DNA from: Microbulbifer variabilis
Lineage (GTDB): Bacteria; Pseudomonadota; Gammaproteobacteria; Pseudomonadales; Cellvibrionaceae
Length of the DNA: 64,000 bases
Direction of reading: 5' to 3'
Assembly: GCF_020524905.1 (NCBI RefSeq)
Contig: NZ_JAIVKI010000009.1
Location: 62,001 to 126,000, forward strand
In this document: piece after piece, positions 19,615 through 30,644 of the stretch
Position numbering within the stretch: position 1 is the first letter of the stretch
Layout: the number at the start of each line of letters is the position of its first letter
The notes under the pieces: generated by a model
Databases searched by the model: none
What the model saw: the letters and a program-made list of their open reading frames with translations, nothing else
Told to the model about the DNA's origin: nothing
Translations under genes and position numbers: made by a program

Positions 19615-21072
19615 GTGACTCAGAAGCGACCGAAGCCCGCGGATTTTTTCAAGGACTGGAAACAGCGTGAAGCGCTGGCCGAATCCATGATCCCGATGAT
19701 CGGAAAGCTCAACCGCGAGCAAAACGTCGGTATTTACATGTACGGCCGCAACCTGGTTAACCGCTCCGTACTGAGCATCATGAAAGCGCACCGCTTCGTG
19801 CGCCAGGTTGAAGAAAACGAACTCTCCGAGTTTGAAACCTTTCCTGTGCTGGAAGCTATCTGCAAGCTGGAGCTGGGTCCGGTTCATATTGATCTGGGAA
19901 CCCTGACCAACAAATTTATGCGCGATGGCCGCGACCTGTCCGTGGACGACTTTGTGCGTGAAGAGCTGGCGGATGCCGCTGGTGCCGGCAAGCCCCTGCC
20001 AGAGTCCAAAGACGTAGTGATCTATGGTTTTGGTCGTATTGGCCGCTTGATTGCACGCCTGCTGGTCGACAAGGCTGGTAGTGGTGATGTGCTGCGCCTA
20101 CGCGCCATCGTACTGCGTAAGGGAAGTGCACCTAACGATCTGGTGAAGCGCGCTTCTCTGCTGCGTCGCGATTCCGTACACGGCGCTTTCCAGGGCACTA
20201 TCCGTGTGGACGAGGAAACTAACTCCCTGATCTGTAACGGTAACGAGATCAAAGTTATTTACGCCAATTCCCCGCAGGAAGTGGACTACACCCAGCACGG
20301 TATCAACGATGCGATTATCGTAGACAGTACTGGCGTATGGCGTGACGAGGAAGGCCTGAGCCAGCACCTGCAGAGCCCGGGTGCCGCCAAAGTAATCCTC
20401 ACCGCTCCAGGCAAGGGCGATATCAAGAATATCGTTTACGGTATCAATAACGGTGATATCAAAGAGGAAGACAAGATTCTGTCCGCCGCTTCCTGTACCA
20501 CCAACGCCATTGTGCCGGTACTGAAGGCGATGATGGATGGCTACGGTGTGGAGCACGGTCACGTGGAAACCGTACACGCCTACACCAATGATCAAAACCT
20601 GATCGATAACTACCACAAAGGTGAGCGTCGCGGTCGCGCCGCTGCACTGAACATGGTTCTGACTGAAACTGGTGCTGCCAAGGCGGTTGCCAAGGCGCTG
20701 CCTGAACTGAAAGGCAAGCTCACCGGCAACGCGATCCGCGTTCCGACACCGAATGTTTCCATGGCGATTCTCAACCTGAATCTGGGTAAAGAGACCACCA
20801 AGGAAGAGCTGAACGATTACATGCGTGAAGTAGCTCTGCACTCGCCGCTGCGTCAGCAAATCGACTTCACCAACTCTCCGGAAGTGGTTTCCAGCGACTT
20901 TGTTGGCTCTCGTCGCGCCTGCGTATTCGACTCCACTGCGACTATCGTAGATGGCAAGAATGCTGTGCTCTACTGCTGGTACGACAATGAGTTCGGCTAC
21001 AGTTGCCAGGTGGTTCGCTGCTTGGAAGATATGGCTGGCGTTCGTTACGAGTTGTTCCCCAAAAAAGACTAA
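19615..21072 (+). CDS. gap: Long-form glyceraldehyde-3-phosphate dehydrogenase
   Basis: 485 residues from the GTG at 19615 (AGAGG upstream; a frame open from 19564 has no good start). Unlike the ~330-residue glycolytic enzyme, it has an extra N-terminal ~125 residues, as in the Pseudomonas gene next to mfd. NAD-binding VVIYGFGRIGRL (about 128-139). The catalytic cysteine lies in SAASCTTNAIVP. Reversible oxidative phosphorylation of G3P. A HexR-like site upstream suggests carbon-source control. Divergent from mfd. Confidence 0.92.
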   Translation: MTQKRPKPADFFKDWKQREALAESMIPMIGKLNREQNVGIYMYGRNLVNRSVLSIMKAHRFVRQVEENELSEFETFPVLEAICKLELGPVHIDLGTLTNKFMRDGRDLSVDDFVREELADAAGAGKPLPESKDVVIYGFGRIGRLIARLLVDKAGSGDVLRLRAIVLRKGSAPNDLVKRASLLRRDSVHGAFQGTIRVDEETNSLICNGNEIKVIYANSPQEVDYTQHGINDAIIVDSTGVWRDEEGLSQHLQSPGAAKVILTAPGKGDIKNIVYGINNGDIKEEDKILSAASCTTNAIVPVLKAMMDGYGVEHGHVETVHAYTNDQNLIDNYHKGERRGRAAALNMVLTETGAAKAVAKALPELKGKLTGNAIRVPTPNVSMAILNLNLGKETTKEELNDYMREVALHSPLRQQIDFTNSPEVVSSDFVGSRRACVFDSTATIVDGKNAVLYCWYDNEFGYSCQVVRCLEDMAGVRYELFPKKD

Positions 21073-21466
21073 GGCGTCCAGCCTAAGTCTGGCGGTCGGC
21101 CCATAAAGCTGACCAAAGGGGTGGGGCGGCCCTTGTGGCCGTCCGCCCGCATCTCCCCAAATCCCTGTTTTTTCAGTAGAAATTTCCTAACTTGGTGCCA
21201 CTTTGGGTACTTCCAGGCTGGTAATGCCTGTGCCCCATCTTTATAATGCGCGCGATTTTGCGGGGCGGCCGTGCGCCGAGAAGTTAGCGCGCGCAAACCA
21301 TAGTTAGCTTCCTTCCGCCCGGTTATCGGGTGATGCGGCATAAGCCCTCGCAGCACAGAATTCCACAGTATGGCTCGTCAGTCCGGGGTCGGCCTTTTGT
21401 TTGGTCCGGCCTCGGATCGATGGGCCGTACTGCAATTTTTTAAACTAGAAACTTAGGCATAGGCGT
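21073..21466. other. 394-bp leader region of the nqr operon
   Basis: No gene supported. A TATAAT at 21242-21247 could be a -10 element, but no matching -35 was seen. A GC-rich imperfect hairpin near 21120-21148 may end gap transcription. Confidence 0.45.
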
Positions 21467-22807
21467 ATGAGAAAGATCCGTCGGGGATTGGACTTACCCA
21501 TATCCGGCGCGCCCGAGCAGGTGATCCACAAGGGTCCTGCACTCAAGACCGTCGCTGTTCTCGGCCCCGATTATCACGGGATGAAACCGACAATGGCGGT
21601 GGCTGAAGGGGATAGCGTCAAACTTGGTCAGCTGCTGTTTAGCGATAAGAAAACCGAAGGCGTGCGCTACACCGCACCGGCTGCGGGTCGTGTTGTTGCT
21701 ATTAATCGTGGTGCTCGTCGTGTGCTGCAGTCCGTCGTGATTGAAATAGACGGTGATGCAGCGGAACAGTTCCAAAGCTACAGTGCGGACAAATTGTCTG
21801 GCCTGAAACGCGAACAGGTCGTTGAGAACCTGGTCGAGTCTGGTATGTGGACTGCACTGCGCACTCGCCCATTCAGCCGCGTTCCCGCCTTGGATGCCGA
21901 GCCGGTGGCTGTGTTTATCAATGCGATGGACACCAACCCCTTGGCCGCCAATCCGGAAGTAGTGATTGCCGAGAACCGCGAAGCCTTCTCTCAGGGCGTT
22001 GAGGTTCTGTCCAAGCTGGCCGAAACCACTTACGTCTGTACCGCCCCCGATGCAGATATTCCTGTACCGAATGCTGGCAATATTCGCCGCGAAGCTTTTG
22101 CCGGTCCCCATCCGGCAGGCCTGTCCGGTACCCATATTCACTACTTGAGCCCGGTTTCCGGTTCCCGCAGCGTATTCACTATTAATTACCAGGATGTGAT
22201 CGCCGTGGGCAAACTGTTTACCACCGGTAAACTGTTCACCGATCGCGTGATCTCCCTGGCGGGCCCACAAGCCAAGCAACCGCGCCTATTGCGCACCCGT
22301 CTCGGCGCTAGCCTGGCAGAGTTGACCTCCGGTGAGCTGAAAGGAGATAACGACCGCGTAATCTCGGGCTCCGTTTTTGGTGGTCGCACCGCAGCGGGTC
22401 CTATGGGCTACCTGGGTCGCTACCACAATCAGGTTTCTATTCTGGAAGAGGGCGATGAGCGTCCTTTCCTGCACTACCTGCGTGCCGGTAACAAGCGCTT
22501 CTCCATTTTCCCGATCTATCTGTCGCGCCTGTTCAAAAACAAGCTGTTTGATTTCACCACCAGCGCCAACGGTTCTGAGCGGGCTATGATGCCGATCGGT
22601 ACTTACGAAGCCGTAATGCCGCTGGACGTATTGCCGACCCAGTTGCTGCGCACCCTGATCGTGGGTGATACCGCTATGGCCCAGAAACTGGGAGCCCTGG
22701 AGTTGGACGAAGAAGATCTGGCGCTGTGCACCTTTGTGTGTCCGGGCAAGTACGAATACGGCCCCATTTTGCGGGACAACCTGACCCGTATTGAGAAGGA
22801 GGGGTAA
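21467..22807 (+). CDS. nqrA: Na+-translocating NADH:quinone reductase subunit A
   Basis: 446 residues, usual length. Peripheral cytoplasmic subunit of the respiratory sodium pump. Starts [16 protein letters not shown], the family signature; no transmembrane helix. First of six nqr genes, with tight spacing (2 bp to nqrB). Confidence 0.97.
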   Translation: MRKIRRGLDLPISGAPEQVIHKGPALKTVAVLGPDYHGMKPTMAVAEGDSVKLGQLLFSDKKTEGVRYTAPAAGRVVAINRGARRVLQSVVIEIDGDAAEQFQSYSADKLSGLKREQVVENLVESGMWTALRTRPFSRVPALDAEPVAVFINAMDTNPLAANPEVVIAENREAFSQGVEVLSKLAETTYVCTAPDADIPVPNAGNIRREAFAGPHPAGLSGTHIHYLSPVSGSRSVFTINYQDVIAVGKLFTTGKLFTDRVISLAGPQAKQPRLLRTRLGASLAELTSGELKGDNDRVISGSVFGGRTAAGPMGYLGRYHNQVSILEEGDERPFLHYLRAGNKRFSIFPIYLSRLFKNKLFDFTTSANGSERAMMPIGTYEAVMPLDVLPTQLLRTLIVGDTAMAQKLGALELDEEDLALCTFVCPGKYEYGPILRDNLTRIEKEG

Positions 22808-22809
22808 GT

Positions 22810-24021
22810 ATGTTGCGTAAATTCCTCGATTCAATCGAACCTAAATTCCACAAAGGCGGCAAGTTCGAAAAGTTCTATGCCCTCTTTGAGGCTATTGATA
22901 CCGGCCTGTTCCAACCGGCTGATAAAACCAAGACCACCTCTCACGTGCGCGACGGTATCGACCTGAAGCGTATCATGATCACCGTGTGGGCTTGTGCCAT
23001 GATTCCGGCGTTCTACGGAATGTGGAATATCGGCTTCCAGGCCAACACCATTCTCGAAGGGATGGCCAACCCGGAACTGTCCGGCTGGCGACACGCGATT
23101 ATCGGTGCACTGACCTCTTATAACCCGGCGAGCCTGTGGGACAATTTTGTCTACGGTGCCATGTACTTCCTGCCAATTTACCTGGTCACCTTTATCGTGG
23201 GCGGTATCTGGGAGGTATTGTTCGCCGCGGTGCGCGGTCACGAAGTCAACGAAGGTTTCTTCGTAACCTCCATCCTGTTCGCCTTGACCTGTCCGCCGGA
23301 TCTGCCGCTGTGGATGGTGGCTATGGGTATCAGCTTTGGTGTGGTTATCGGTAAGGAAGTGTTCGGTGGTACCGGCAAAAACTTCCTCAACCCGGCGCTT
23401 ACCGGACGTGCATTCATCTTCTTTGCCTACCCGGCAGCTATGTCTGGCGATGCCGTGTGGACTGCCGTAGACGGTTACACCGGTGCTACCGCGCTGTCGG
23501 CAATGGCAAGCGAAGGTATTCAGAACCAGATGGTGAACCTGGCCGGCGGCCAGCTGACCTGGCTCGACGCCTTCTTCGGCAAGATGCAGGGCTCCATCGG
23601 CGAAACCTCCACCCTGGCGATGCTGATTGCCGGTGTGATTCTGATCGGTATGAAGATTGCCAGCTGGCGTATCGTGGCCGGCACCATGCTCGGTATGATG
23701 GCCACCGCCTTTATGTTCAATATGATCGGTTCAGAAACCAACCCGATGTTCCAGGTACCCTGGTACTGGCACCTGGTTGTGGGTGGTTTTGCCTTCGGCC
23801 TGATCTTTATGACCACCGACCCAGTTTCAGCTGCCATGACCGATACCGGCCGCTGGTGGTACGGCATCCTGATCGGGGTGATGGTTGTCCTGATTCGTGT
23901 AGTGAACCCCGCCTTCCCGGAAGGCATGATGCTGGCGATTCTGTTCGCCAACCTGTTCGCTCCGCTGTTTGACCACTTTGTGGTGCAGTCCAATATCAAA
24001 CGGAGGTTGGCACGTGGCTAA
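22810..24021 (+). CDS. nqrB: Na+-NQR subunit B (covalent FMN, riboflavin)
   Basis: 403 residues, multi-helix membrane subunit. The FMN-bearing threonine is T227 in GYTGATALS. Part of the ion channel and quinone site. Its last 8 bases overlap nqrC, and GGAGG within its end serves nqrC. FMN attachment needs ApbE, encoded downstream in the same cluster. Confidence 0.97.
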   Translation: MLRKFLDSIEPKFHKGGKFEKFYALFEAIDTGLFQPADKTKTTSHVRDGIDLKRIMITVWACAMIPAFYGMWNIGFQANTILEGMANPELSGWRHAIIGALTSYNPASLWDNFVYGAMYFLPIYLVTFIVGGIWEVLFAAVRGHEVNEGFFVTSILFALTCPPDLPLWMVAMGISFGVVIGKEVFGGTGKNFLNPALTGRAFIFFAYPAAMSGDAVWTAVDGYTGATALSAMASEGIQNQMVNLAGGQLTWLDAFFGKMQGSIGETSTLAMLIAGVILIGMKIASWRIVAGTMLGMMATAFMFNMIGSETNPMFQVPWYWHLVVGGFAFGLIFMTTDPVSAAMTDTGRWWYGILIGVMVVLIRVVNPAFPEGMMLAILFANLFAPLFDHFVVQSNIKRRLARG

Positions 24022-24796
24022 TAAAGATTCCGTAACCGGTACTCTGATTGTCGCGCTGGTAATGTGCCTGGTGTGCTCCGTAGTGGTTTCCACTGCGGCA
24101 GTCATGCTGAAGCCCGCTCAGCAGGCCAATGCCGAGCTGGATATGAAGCGCAACGTACTGATGGCCGGTGGCCTGCTGAAGGACTCACACGCTAATAAAG
24201 CGACCGTTGAGAAAGCCTTCGCCGATGTACAGATCAAATATGTTGACCTGGACACTGGTAAGTTCACCGATGAAGCGCCGGCTGGCGGCAGTGGTCGCGC
24301 TGCAGCCAAAATCCCTTCTGCCAGTGAGAGACTGCCGGCAGATGAGGACACCGCTAAGATTATCCGCCGGGAAAATATCAAAGAAGTTTATCTGGTGGAG
24401 AAAGACGGCAAGCTGAGCAAGATCATCCTGCCTATCCGCGGTTATGGTCTGTGGGGCACCTTGTACGGCTTCCTCGCACTGGAGAGCAATCTCGACACTG
24501 TAGCGGGTCTTGGCTTCTACGAGCACAAGGAAACTCCCGGACTGGGTGGCGAAGTGGACAACCCCAACTGGAAAGCTCAGTGGGTTGGCAAGAAAGTCTT
24601 CGACAGCCAGGGCAACGTCGACATCCACGTGATCAAAGGCCAGGTTAATCCCAACAGCCCCAAAGCGGTTCACGAAGTGGATGGCCTGTCTGGTGCGACT
24701 CTGACCAGTCGTGGTGTAAACAATCTGGTGAACTTCTGGCTGGGTAACCAGGGTTATGGTCCCTTCCTGAAAAACCTGAAAGCAGGGGAGGCATAA
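24014..24796 (+). CDS. nqrC: Na+-NQR subunit C (covalent FMN)
   Basis: 260 residues from the GTG at 24014, which has GGAGG 7 bases upstream; a longer frame from 23969 would run deep into nqrB. One N-terminal membrane helix (about 9-32) and a periplasmic flavin domain. FMN threonine T229 in LSGATLTS. Electron relay of the sodium pump. Confidence 0.96.
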   Translation: MANKDSVTGTLIVALVMCLVCSVVVSTAAVMLKPAQQANAELDMKRNVLMAGGLLKDSHANKATVEKAFADVQIKYVDLDTGKFTDEAPAGGSGRAAAKIPSASERLPADEDTAKIIRRENIKEVYLVEKDGKLSKIILPIRGYGLWGTLYGFLALESNLDTVAGLGFYEHKETPGLGGEVDNPNWKAQWVGKKVFDSQGNVDIHVIKGQVNPNSPKAVHEVDGLSGATLTSRGVNNLVNFWLGNQGYGPFLKNLKAGEA

Positions 24797-24798
24797 GC

Positions 24799-25455
24799 AT
24801 GAAAATCAAAGAGTCTCTGCTAGAGCCGATTTTTAATAACAACCCGATCGCACTGCAGATTCTGGGTATCTGTTCAGCACTGGCTGTAACCAGCTCGCTG
24901 AAAGTTACCCTGGTAATGTGTATCGCCCTGACCTCGGTTGTGGCCTGTTCCAACGTTGCGGTATCTCTGATCCGCAAGCAGATCCCGAACAGCATCCGCA
25001 TCATCGTACAGATGACCGTGATTGCCTCCCTGGTAATCCTGGTGGACCAGCTGATCAAGGCCCTGGCTTACGACATCTCCAAGCAGCTGTCAGTATTCGT
25101 TGGCTTGATCATTACCAACTGTATCGTGATGGGCCGTGCAGAAGCCTTCGCTATGAAGAACCCGCCACTGCCCAGCTTCCTCGACGGTATTGGCAATGGC
25201 CTGGGTTACAGCGTAATCCTGATCGGTCTTGCGGTAATCCGTGAACTCTTCGGCGCTGGCAAACTGTTCGGTGTGGATATCCTGACCACCGTGAGCAACG
25301 GTGGTTGGTATATTCCCAACGGCCTGCTGTTGTTGCCGCCCAGTGCGTTCTTCCTGATCGGTCTGTTCATCTGGGGAATCCGCTCCTGGAAGCCCGCCCA
25401 GGTTGAGCAAGATGAGTTCAAGATTGCGCCTAATTCCCAAGCGCAGGAGGCCTAA
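24799..25455 (+). CDS. nqrD: Na+-NQR subunit D
   Basis: 218 residues, six-helix membrane subunit, homologous to NqrE with inverted topology. The conserved cysteine in [13 protein letters not shown] contributes to the intramembrane iron centre. 2 bp after nqrC. Confidence 0.97.
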   Translation: MKIKESLLEPIFNNNPIALQILGICSALAVTSSLKVTLVMCIALTSVVACSNVAVSLIRKQIPNSIRIIVQMTVIASLVILVDQLIKALAYDISKQLSVFVGLIITNCIVMGRAEAFAMKNPPLPSFLDGIGNGLGYSVILIGLAVIRELFGAGKLFGVDILTTVSNGGWYIPNGLLLLPPSAFFLIGLFIWGIRSWKPAQVEQDEFKIAPNSQAQEA

Positions 25456-25458
25456 TCC

Positions 25459-26067
25459 GTGGAACATTATATTTCTTTGGTAATCCGTGCGGTTTTCGTT
25501 GAAAACATGGCACTGGCCTTCTTCCTCGGCATGTGTACCTTCCTTGCCGTATCGAAGAAGATCGAAGCAGCGATCGGCCTCGGTGTAGCGGTTGTCGTGG
25601 TACTGACTCTGACGGTACCGGTAAACAACCTGATCTACACCTACCTGCTGAAAGACGGTGCGCTGGCCTGGGCCGGTTATCCGGACGTGGACCTGAGTTT
25701 CCTCGGCCTACTGTCTTACATCGGCGTTATCGCGGCACTGGTACAGATCCTGGAGATGTTCCTGGATAAATATGTACCGGCACTGTACAACGCGCTGGGT
25801 GTGTTCCTGCCGCTGATTACCGTGAACTGCGCCATCATGGGTGCCTCTCTGTTCATGGTGGAGCGTGAGTACGCATTTGGTGAGAGTGTTGCCTACGGCT
25901 TCGGCGCCGGCCTTGGCTGGGCCTTGGCGATCACCGCACTGGCCGGTATTCGCGAAAAGCTGAAGTACAGCGATGTACCCGATGGTCTGAAAGGCTTGGG
26001 CATCACCTTCGTAACCGTTGGTCTGATGTCCCTGGGCTTCATGTCCTTCGGCGGCATCGATATCTAA
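25459..26067 (+). CDS. nqrE: Na+-NQR subunit E
   Basis: 202 residues, GTG start 3 bp after nqrD. Six membrane helices. [12 protein letters not shown] holds the conserved Cys partner of NqrD for the intramembrane iron site. Confidence 0.97.
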   Translation: MEHYISLVIRAVFVENMALAFFLGMCTFLAVSKKIEAAIGLGVAVVVVLTLTVPVNNLIYTYLLKDGALAWAGYPDVDLSFLGLLSYIGVIAALVQILEMFLDKYVPALYNALGVFLPLITVNCAIMGASLFMVEREYAFGESVAYGFGAGLGWALAITALAGIREKLKYSDVPDGLKGLGITFVTVGLMSLGFMSFGGIDI

Positions 26068-26085
26068 GCGGGGGAACACAATAGA

Positions 26086-27309
26086 ATGAGTATTGAAATT
26101 ATCCTCGGCGTTGCGATGTTTACCGTCATCGTATTGGCGCTGGTGGCGGTGATCCTTGTGGCCCGCTCGCGCCTGGTAAATACCGGCAACGTCAACATCC
26201 TGGTAAACGGTGAGAAGACAATCACCGTACCGGCCGGCGGCAAGCTGCTGCAAACTCTGGCTGCCAACAACCTGTTCCTGGCCTCCGCCTGTGGCGGCGG
26301 CGGCAGCTGTGCGCAGTGTGTGTGCAAAGTGACTTCTGGTGGTGGCGATATGCTGCCCACCGAAGCGGCACACTTCACTCCGCGCGATGCGAAGGAAGGT
26401 AAGCGTCTTTCCTGTCAGGTTGCGGTTAAGCAAGACATGGAAATCGAAGTACCGGAAGAAGTGTTTGGTGTGAAGCAGTGGGAGTGCACTGTGGAATCCA
26501 ACCCCAATGTGGCCACTTTCATTAAGGAGCTGACTCTGCGTCTGCCCGAAGGCGAAAACGTTGACTTCCGTGCGGGTGGTTACGTTCAGCTGGAAGCGCC
26601 GGCTCACCACGTAAAATTCGCCGACTTCGTTGTGGAAGATCAGTACCGCGGTGACTGGGAACATTTCGGCTTCTTCAAGCTGGAATCCAAAGTAACCGAG
26701 CCAGTAGTTCGCGCCTATTCCATGGCCAACTACCCGGAAGAAAAGGGTGTTGTGAAGTTCAACATCCGTATTGCGACTCCGCCGCCCCGTGCCGAGGGCA
26801 TTCCACCGGGTCAGATGTCTTCTTACGTGTTTAGCCTGAAGCCGGGTGACAAAATCAAAGTGTACGGACCCTTCGGTGAGTTTTTCGCCAAGGATACCGA
26901 CAACGAGATGGTATTTATCGGCGGTGGTGCCGGCATGGCGCCGATGCGTTCACACATCTTCGACCAGCTCAAGCGCCTGAATTCCAAGCGCAAGATCAGC
27001 TTCTGGTACGGTGCTCGCTCCCTGCGCGAGATGTTTTACGAAGATGACTACAATGGCCTGGCTGCCGAGTTTGATAACTTCCAATGGCACGTAGCTCTGT
27101 CAGATCCTCAACCGGAGGACAACTGGACCGGTTACACAGGTTTCATTCATAACGTCGTCTATGAAAACTACCTGAAGGACCACCCGGCTCCAGAAGACTG
27201 CGAGTACTATATGTGTGGACCGCCCATGATGAATGCTGCAGTAATCAGCATGCTCAAAGACTTGGGCGTAGAGGATGAAAATATCCTCCTCGATGATTTC
27301 GGTGGTTAA
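26086..27309 (+). CDS. nqrF: Na+-NQR subunit F (NADH-oxidising; 2Fe-2S, FAD)
   Basis: 407 residues. N-terminal membrane helix (5-25). 2Fe-2S ferredoxin domain with the cysteine cluster [11 protein letters not shown] near 69-79 and a later Cys near 111. FAD domain ([11 protein letters not shown]), then the NADH domain ([11 protein letters not shown]) and the C-terminal YMCGPPMM. Entry point for electrons. Confidence 0.97.
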   Translation: MSIEIILGVAMFTVIVLALVAVILVARSRLVNTGNVNILVNGEKTITVPAGGKLLQTLAANNLFLASACGGGGSCAQCVCKVTSGGGDMLPTEAAHFTPRDAKEGKRLSCQVAVKQDMEIEVPEEVFGVKQWECTVESNPNVATFIKELTLRLPEGENVDFRAGGYVQLEAPAHHVKFADFVVEDQYRGDWEHFGFFKLESKVTEPVVRAYSMANYPEEKGVVKFNIRIATPPPRAEGIPPGQMSSYVFSLKPGDKIKVYGPFGEFFAKDTDNEMVFIGGGAGMAPMRSHIFDQLKRLNSKRKISFWYGARSLREMFYEDDYNGLAAEFDNFQWHVALSDPQPEDNWTGYTGFIHNVVYENYLKDHPAPEDCEYYMCGPPMMNAAVISMLKDLGVEDENILLDDFGG

Positions 27310-27323
27310 ACGGAGAGCTTAGT

Positions 27324-28382
27324 TTGCTAAACGCAATCAAAGCCCCGATAAAAGCAAAAACAGGGCCCGTTCTTCCGGCCCTGTTTTTGCTTTGGGCGAC
27401 TGTAATTTTCACTGCCTGTACCCCGGCCCCTGAGAACTGGCAGCTCAGCGGCCACACCATGGGCACCACTTATCACATTACGGTTGTTGATGTACCTCAA
27501 AGCGTAAAGCGTGGTGAGCTGCAAACGCTGATTGACAGTGAGCTGCAGCAGGTCAACCAGGAGATGTCCACCTATATCGAGAACTCCGAGTTGATGCGAT
27601 TCAACCGCAGCCCCGTGGGTCAGGCCATCCCGGTCAGCGAACCTCTCGCGGATATTGTGGCGCTGTCTCTGGATATTTATCGTCGCAGTGAGGGTGCCTT
27701 CGAGGTCACGGTCGGCCCTCTGGTCAACCTATGGGGGTTTGGTCCCCAACCAGAACCTGAGCAGATTCCCTCTGAAACGGATATTGCCGAACTGCAGCAG
27801 ATTGTTGGTTCCGATGCCCTTAGCGTGACCCGCAATCCTGATACTATCACCCGCCAGCGACCGGTAGAGATTGACCTATCGGCCATTGCCAAGGGACATG
27901 GTGTCGATCGTGTTGCACTTCTGTTGGAGCAGCAGGGAATTCGCAACTACCTGGTCGAAATCGGTGGTGAACTGCGTACCCTCGGTGTGAATCCAAAAGG
28001 TAAGGCCTGGCGAATCGGGATCGAAGCCCCTGATTCTTTCGGCCAGATGGTCCAACAGCCCATTGATGTGAGTGGTAAGGCGGTGGCCACTAGTGGTGAC
28101 TACCGAAATTACTATGAGCGGGATGGAGTGCGCTATGCGCACAGTATCGACCCCCGTACTGGCCGACCGTTGCAACATAAGTTGGCATCGGTAACTGTGG
28201 TAGCAGGTACCTGTGCTGAAGCAGACGGTCTTGCCACTGCGCTCAATGTACTTGGGGCGGATGTAGGTCTGGCTTTGGCCGAACGCGAAAACCTGGCTGT
28301 TTTCATGCTGGTAAAAACTGATAAGGGATTTGAAGAGCGTTATAGTCGTGCCTTTGCTCCCTACCTAGAGAGGTCTAAGTGA
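27324..28382 (+). CDS. apbE: FAD:protein FMN transferase ApbE (lipoprotein)
   Basis: 352 residues from a TTG start (GGAGAG upstream), 14 bp after nqrF. Transfers FMN to the threonines of NqrB and NqrC. A lipoprotein signal ends at VIFTAC (Cys near 31). Family motifs GHTMGTTYHIT, LSAIAKGHGVD and the Mg-binding region GTCAEADGLATALNVLG are present. A terminator-like 17-bp hairpin (27351-27393) overlaps the signal-peptide codons, which may lower expression relative to nqrF. Confidence 0.93.
   Translation: MLNAIKAPIKAKTGPVLPALFLLWATVIFTACTPAPENWQLSGHTMGTTYHITVVDVPQSVKRGELQTLIDSELQQVNQEMSTYIENSELMRFNRSPVGQAIPVSEPLADIVALSLDIYRRSEGAFEVTVGPLVNLWGFGPQPEPEQIPSETDIAELQQIVGSDALSVTRNPDTITRQRPVEIDLSAIAKGHGVDRVALLLEQQGIRNYLVEIGGELRTLGVNPKGKAWRIGIEAPDSFGQMVQQPIDVSGKAVATSGDYRNYYERDGVRYAHSIDPRTGRPLQHKLASVTVVAGTCAEADGLATALNVLGADVGLALAERENLAVFMLVKTDKGFEERYSRAFAPYLERSK
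27351..27393 (+). terminator. Terminator-like hairpin inside the apbE signal-peptide codons
   Basis: AAAGCAAAAACAGGGCC (27351-27367) pairs perfectly with GGCCCTGTTTTTGCTTT (27377-27393) around a 9-nt loop. An AT-rich stem end follows the GC core, as in intrinsic terminators. It lies 27 bp into apbE and probably attenuates nqr transcription. Confidence 0.65.
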
Positions 28383-28624
28383 TGACAATATTTATTTTTG
28401 CTTTTATTGCCATGCTATTAGTTGTTGCCGGAATGGCACTAGGAGCCATGGTGCAAAACAAGCCATTGAAAGGTTCCTGTGGTGGTTTGAACAATATCGG
28501 TATGAAGCAGGATTGCACCATTTGTGGTGGTAACGACGACAAGTGTGAAAAAGAGCAGGAGCGCCAGCGCCAGGAAAAAGTTGCCGCTGAAGACCTCGCT
28601 TACGACGCCACCAAGCGCAAGTAA
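28382..28624 (+). CDS. nqrM: Na+-NQR maturation protein NqrM
   Basis: 80 residues from the ATG at 28382, which overlaps the apbE stop (TGATG). N-terminal membrane helix, then four cysteines in GSCGG, QDCTICGG and DKCEKEQ. NqrM is needed to deliver iron to the NqrD/NqrE cysteine site. Charged helical tail. Confidence 0.93.
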   Translation: MTIFIFAFIAMLLVVAGMALGAMVQNKPLKGSCGGLNNIGMKQDCTICGGNDDKCEKEQERQRQEKVAAEDLAYDATKRK

Positions 28625-28635
28625 GCAACCCTTCC

Positions 28636-28658
28636 CAAGCTCGTGATCAACGGGCTTG
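28636..28658 (+). terminator. Terminator after nqrM
   Basis: CAAGCTCGT and ACGGGCTTG pair (one wobble) around GATCA, followed by TTGTTTTAT; 11 bp past nqrM. Confidence 0.6.
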
Positions 28659-28759
28659 TTGTTTTATATCATTGGCACCAATCGTGTCGATTTTAATATT
28701 GAATGTGAGTCGCTTTCACGGCTTACATTCCGTTTTGGAAAATAGAATTAGAGCGATAG

Positions 28760-30157
28760 ATGGCAGAGCAAAAGTTTGACTTGGTTGTAATTGGTTCTGG
28801 CCCCGCAGGTGAGGCCGCGGCAATGAGTGCCGCGAAAAAGGGCATGCGCGTCGCAGTGATCGAAAAACGCCAGGCAGTGGGTGGCAACTGTACCCACAAG
28901 GGGACTATTCCCTCCAAGGCACTGCGCCACTCTGTCAAACAATTAATGCGTTATAACACCCAGAGCGTTTTTCGTGCATTGGGAGAGCCGCGTCGCCTGA
29001 CCTTTCCCCAGGTGATGCAGACGGTAAACAAGGTGATTTCCTATCAAGTGGAAATGCACACCTCGTTTTACGCACGTAACCGAGTTGAATTGATCGTCGG
29101 GGCGGCAAATTTCCGTGATGCTAACAGCGTGGAAGTACAACTGCCCGATGGCGCTATGGAAATTGTCACCGCGAAAAAATTTATTATCGCCACCGGTTCG
29201 CGCCCATATCGTCCAGCGGATGTAGACTTCGATCACGAGCGTGTCTACGACAGCGATATGATTCTGGATATGCAGCACACGCCGCACTCTATTATGATTT
29301 ACGGAGCGGGTGTGATTGGCTGTGAATACGCTTCTATTTTTGCTGGTCTTGGTATTAAGGTGGATTTAATCAATACCCGCAGCAGCCTGTTGGAATTTCT
29401 CGATGACGAGATCTCTGATGCACTGAGTTACCACCTGAGAGATATGGGAGTCACCGTTCGCCATCAGGAGGAGTATGCGCGTGTACTCCCCAATGATCAG
29501 GGCGTAATTATGGAGATGCAGTCTGGCAAGCGTATCCATGCCGATGCTCTACTCTGGTGTAATGGCCGTACAGGTAATACCAATTCTTTGGGCCTGGAAA
29601 ATGTCGGCCTCGAAGCCAACCATCGCGGTCAATTAAGCGTGGATGATCACTACTGTACCGAAGTGGAAAATATATTTGCCGTTGGTGATGTAATCGGTTG
29701 GCCCAGCCTTGCCAGTGCCTCCTATGATCAGGGGAGGGCAGTAGCGGCGGCCATTGCCGGTCGCGGGCACCATGTGATAGAAGATGCTCCCACTGGTATT
29801 TATACCCTGCCAGAAATTTCCTCAGTCGGTAAAACCGAATCCGAGCTGACCGCAGGCAAGGTGCCCTATGAAGTGGGACGCGCGCTCTTTAAACACACAG
29901 CGCGCGCTCAGATTTCTGGCGAGCGTGTGGGGATGCTTAAGATCCTGTTCCATATCGAAACTCGTGAGATTCTAGGTATTCACTGTTTTGGTGCTGAAGC
30001 GGCAGAGATTGTGCATATTGGCCAGGCCATCATGAAGCAGCCCACCCCAAATAACACTATCGATTATTTCGTTAATACCACATTTAATTACCCCACCATG
30101 GCGGAGGCCTATCGCAGTGCCGCATTGGATGGCCTCAACCGGGTTGCACGGCTATGA
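28760..30157 (+). CDS. sthA: Soluble pyridine nucleotide transhydrogenase
   Basis: 465 residues. FAD enzyme interconverting NADPH/NAD+ and NADH/NADP+. [10 protein letters not shown] (FAD site, about 12-21). [16 protein letters not shown] keeps only the first Cys of the disulfide-reductase pair, which distinguishes SthA from lipoamide dehydrogenase. Second Rossmann motif [12 protein letters not shown]-terminal dimer domain. Overlaps the thioesterase start by 4 bp, so the two are coupled. Confidence 0.95.
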   Translation: MAEQKFDLVVIGSGPAGEAAAMSAAKKGMRVAVIEKRQAVGGNCTHKGTIPSKALRHSVKQLMRYNTQSVFRALGEPRRLTFPQVMQTVNKVISYQVEMHTSFYARNRVELIVGAANFRDANSVEVQLPDGAMEIVTAKKFIIATGSRPYRPADVDFDHERVYDSDMILDMQHTPHSIMIYGAGVIGCEYASIFAGLGIKVDLINTRSSLLEFLDDEISDALSYHLRDMGVTVRHQEEYARVLPNDQGVIMEMQSGKRIHADALLWCNGRTGNTNSLGLENVGLEANHRGQLSVDDHYCTEVENIFAVGDVIGWPSLASASYDQGRAVAAAIAGRGHHVIEDAPTGIYTLPEISSVGKTESELTAGKVPYEVGRALFKHTARAQISGERVGMLKILFHIETREILGIHCFGAEAAEIVHIGQAIMKQPTPNNTIDYFVNTTFNYPTMAEAYRSAALDGLNRVARL

Positions 30158-30618
30158 CAGAACCCTCACCAAGTGAGTTTCAAGAATTGGTAAAGGGGTT
30201 TTTTGAACAAATCCCTTTTAATCAGCAAATTGGACTTGAAATGCGCTCCCTTGATTTGGAAGCGCTCACCCTTTCTGCTGGGTTCGAGCTGCGGCCACAG
30301 CTGATCGGTAATATCTGGAAGAATATTCTGCATGGTGGCGTTATCGCCACAGCCCTGGATACTGTCGGTGGCTTGACCGCAATGGTTGCGGCTTACCAGA
30401 GAATGGGAGACGTACACTGGAAAGAAAAGGCCGAGCGCCTCTCCAAGCTGGGCACCGTAGATATGCGTGTTGATTACTTAAAGCCGGGCAGAGGAGAGCA
30501 CTTTCTTTGTGAGGGTTCCATCCTGCGTACAGGCAACAAGCTTGTTGTTGCGCGGATGGAGCTGAGTAATGATGATGCTGAGCTGATTGCTACGGGCACT
30601 GCAACCTATCTTTACTGA
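30154..30618 (+). CDS. Hotdog-fold thioesterase (YigI/PaaI type)
   Basis: 154 residues. [18 protein letters not shown] (about 66-83) is the hotdog helix signature, with [11 protein letters not shown] later. Likely hydrolyses acyl-CoA; substrate unknown. ATG overlaps the sthA stop. Last conserved chromosomal gene before the integron. Confidence 0.88.
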   Translation: MTEPSPSEFQELVKGFFEQIPFNQQIGLEMRSLDLEALTLSAGFELRPQLIGNIWKNILHGGVIATALDTVGGLTAMVAAYQRMGDVHWKEKAERLSKLGTVDMRVDYLKPGRGEHFLCEGSILRTGNKLVVARMELSNDDAELIATGTATYLY

Positions 30619-30644
30619 TTTTGCGGAAAGAGTGGTGAGGTGAG

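Noticed and set aside
20098..20859. 253-codon minus-strand frame opposite gap
   Set aside because: Shadow of the gap coding strand.
25708..26664. 318-codon minus-strand frame across nqrE/nqrF
   Set aside because: Antisense to conserved nqr genes; His/Gln-rich composition is typical of a shadow.
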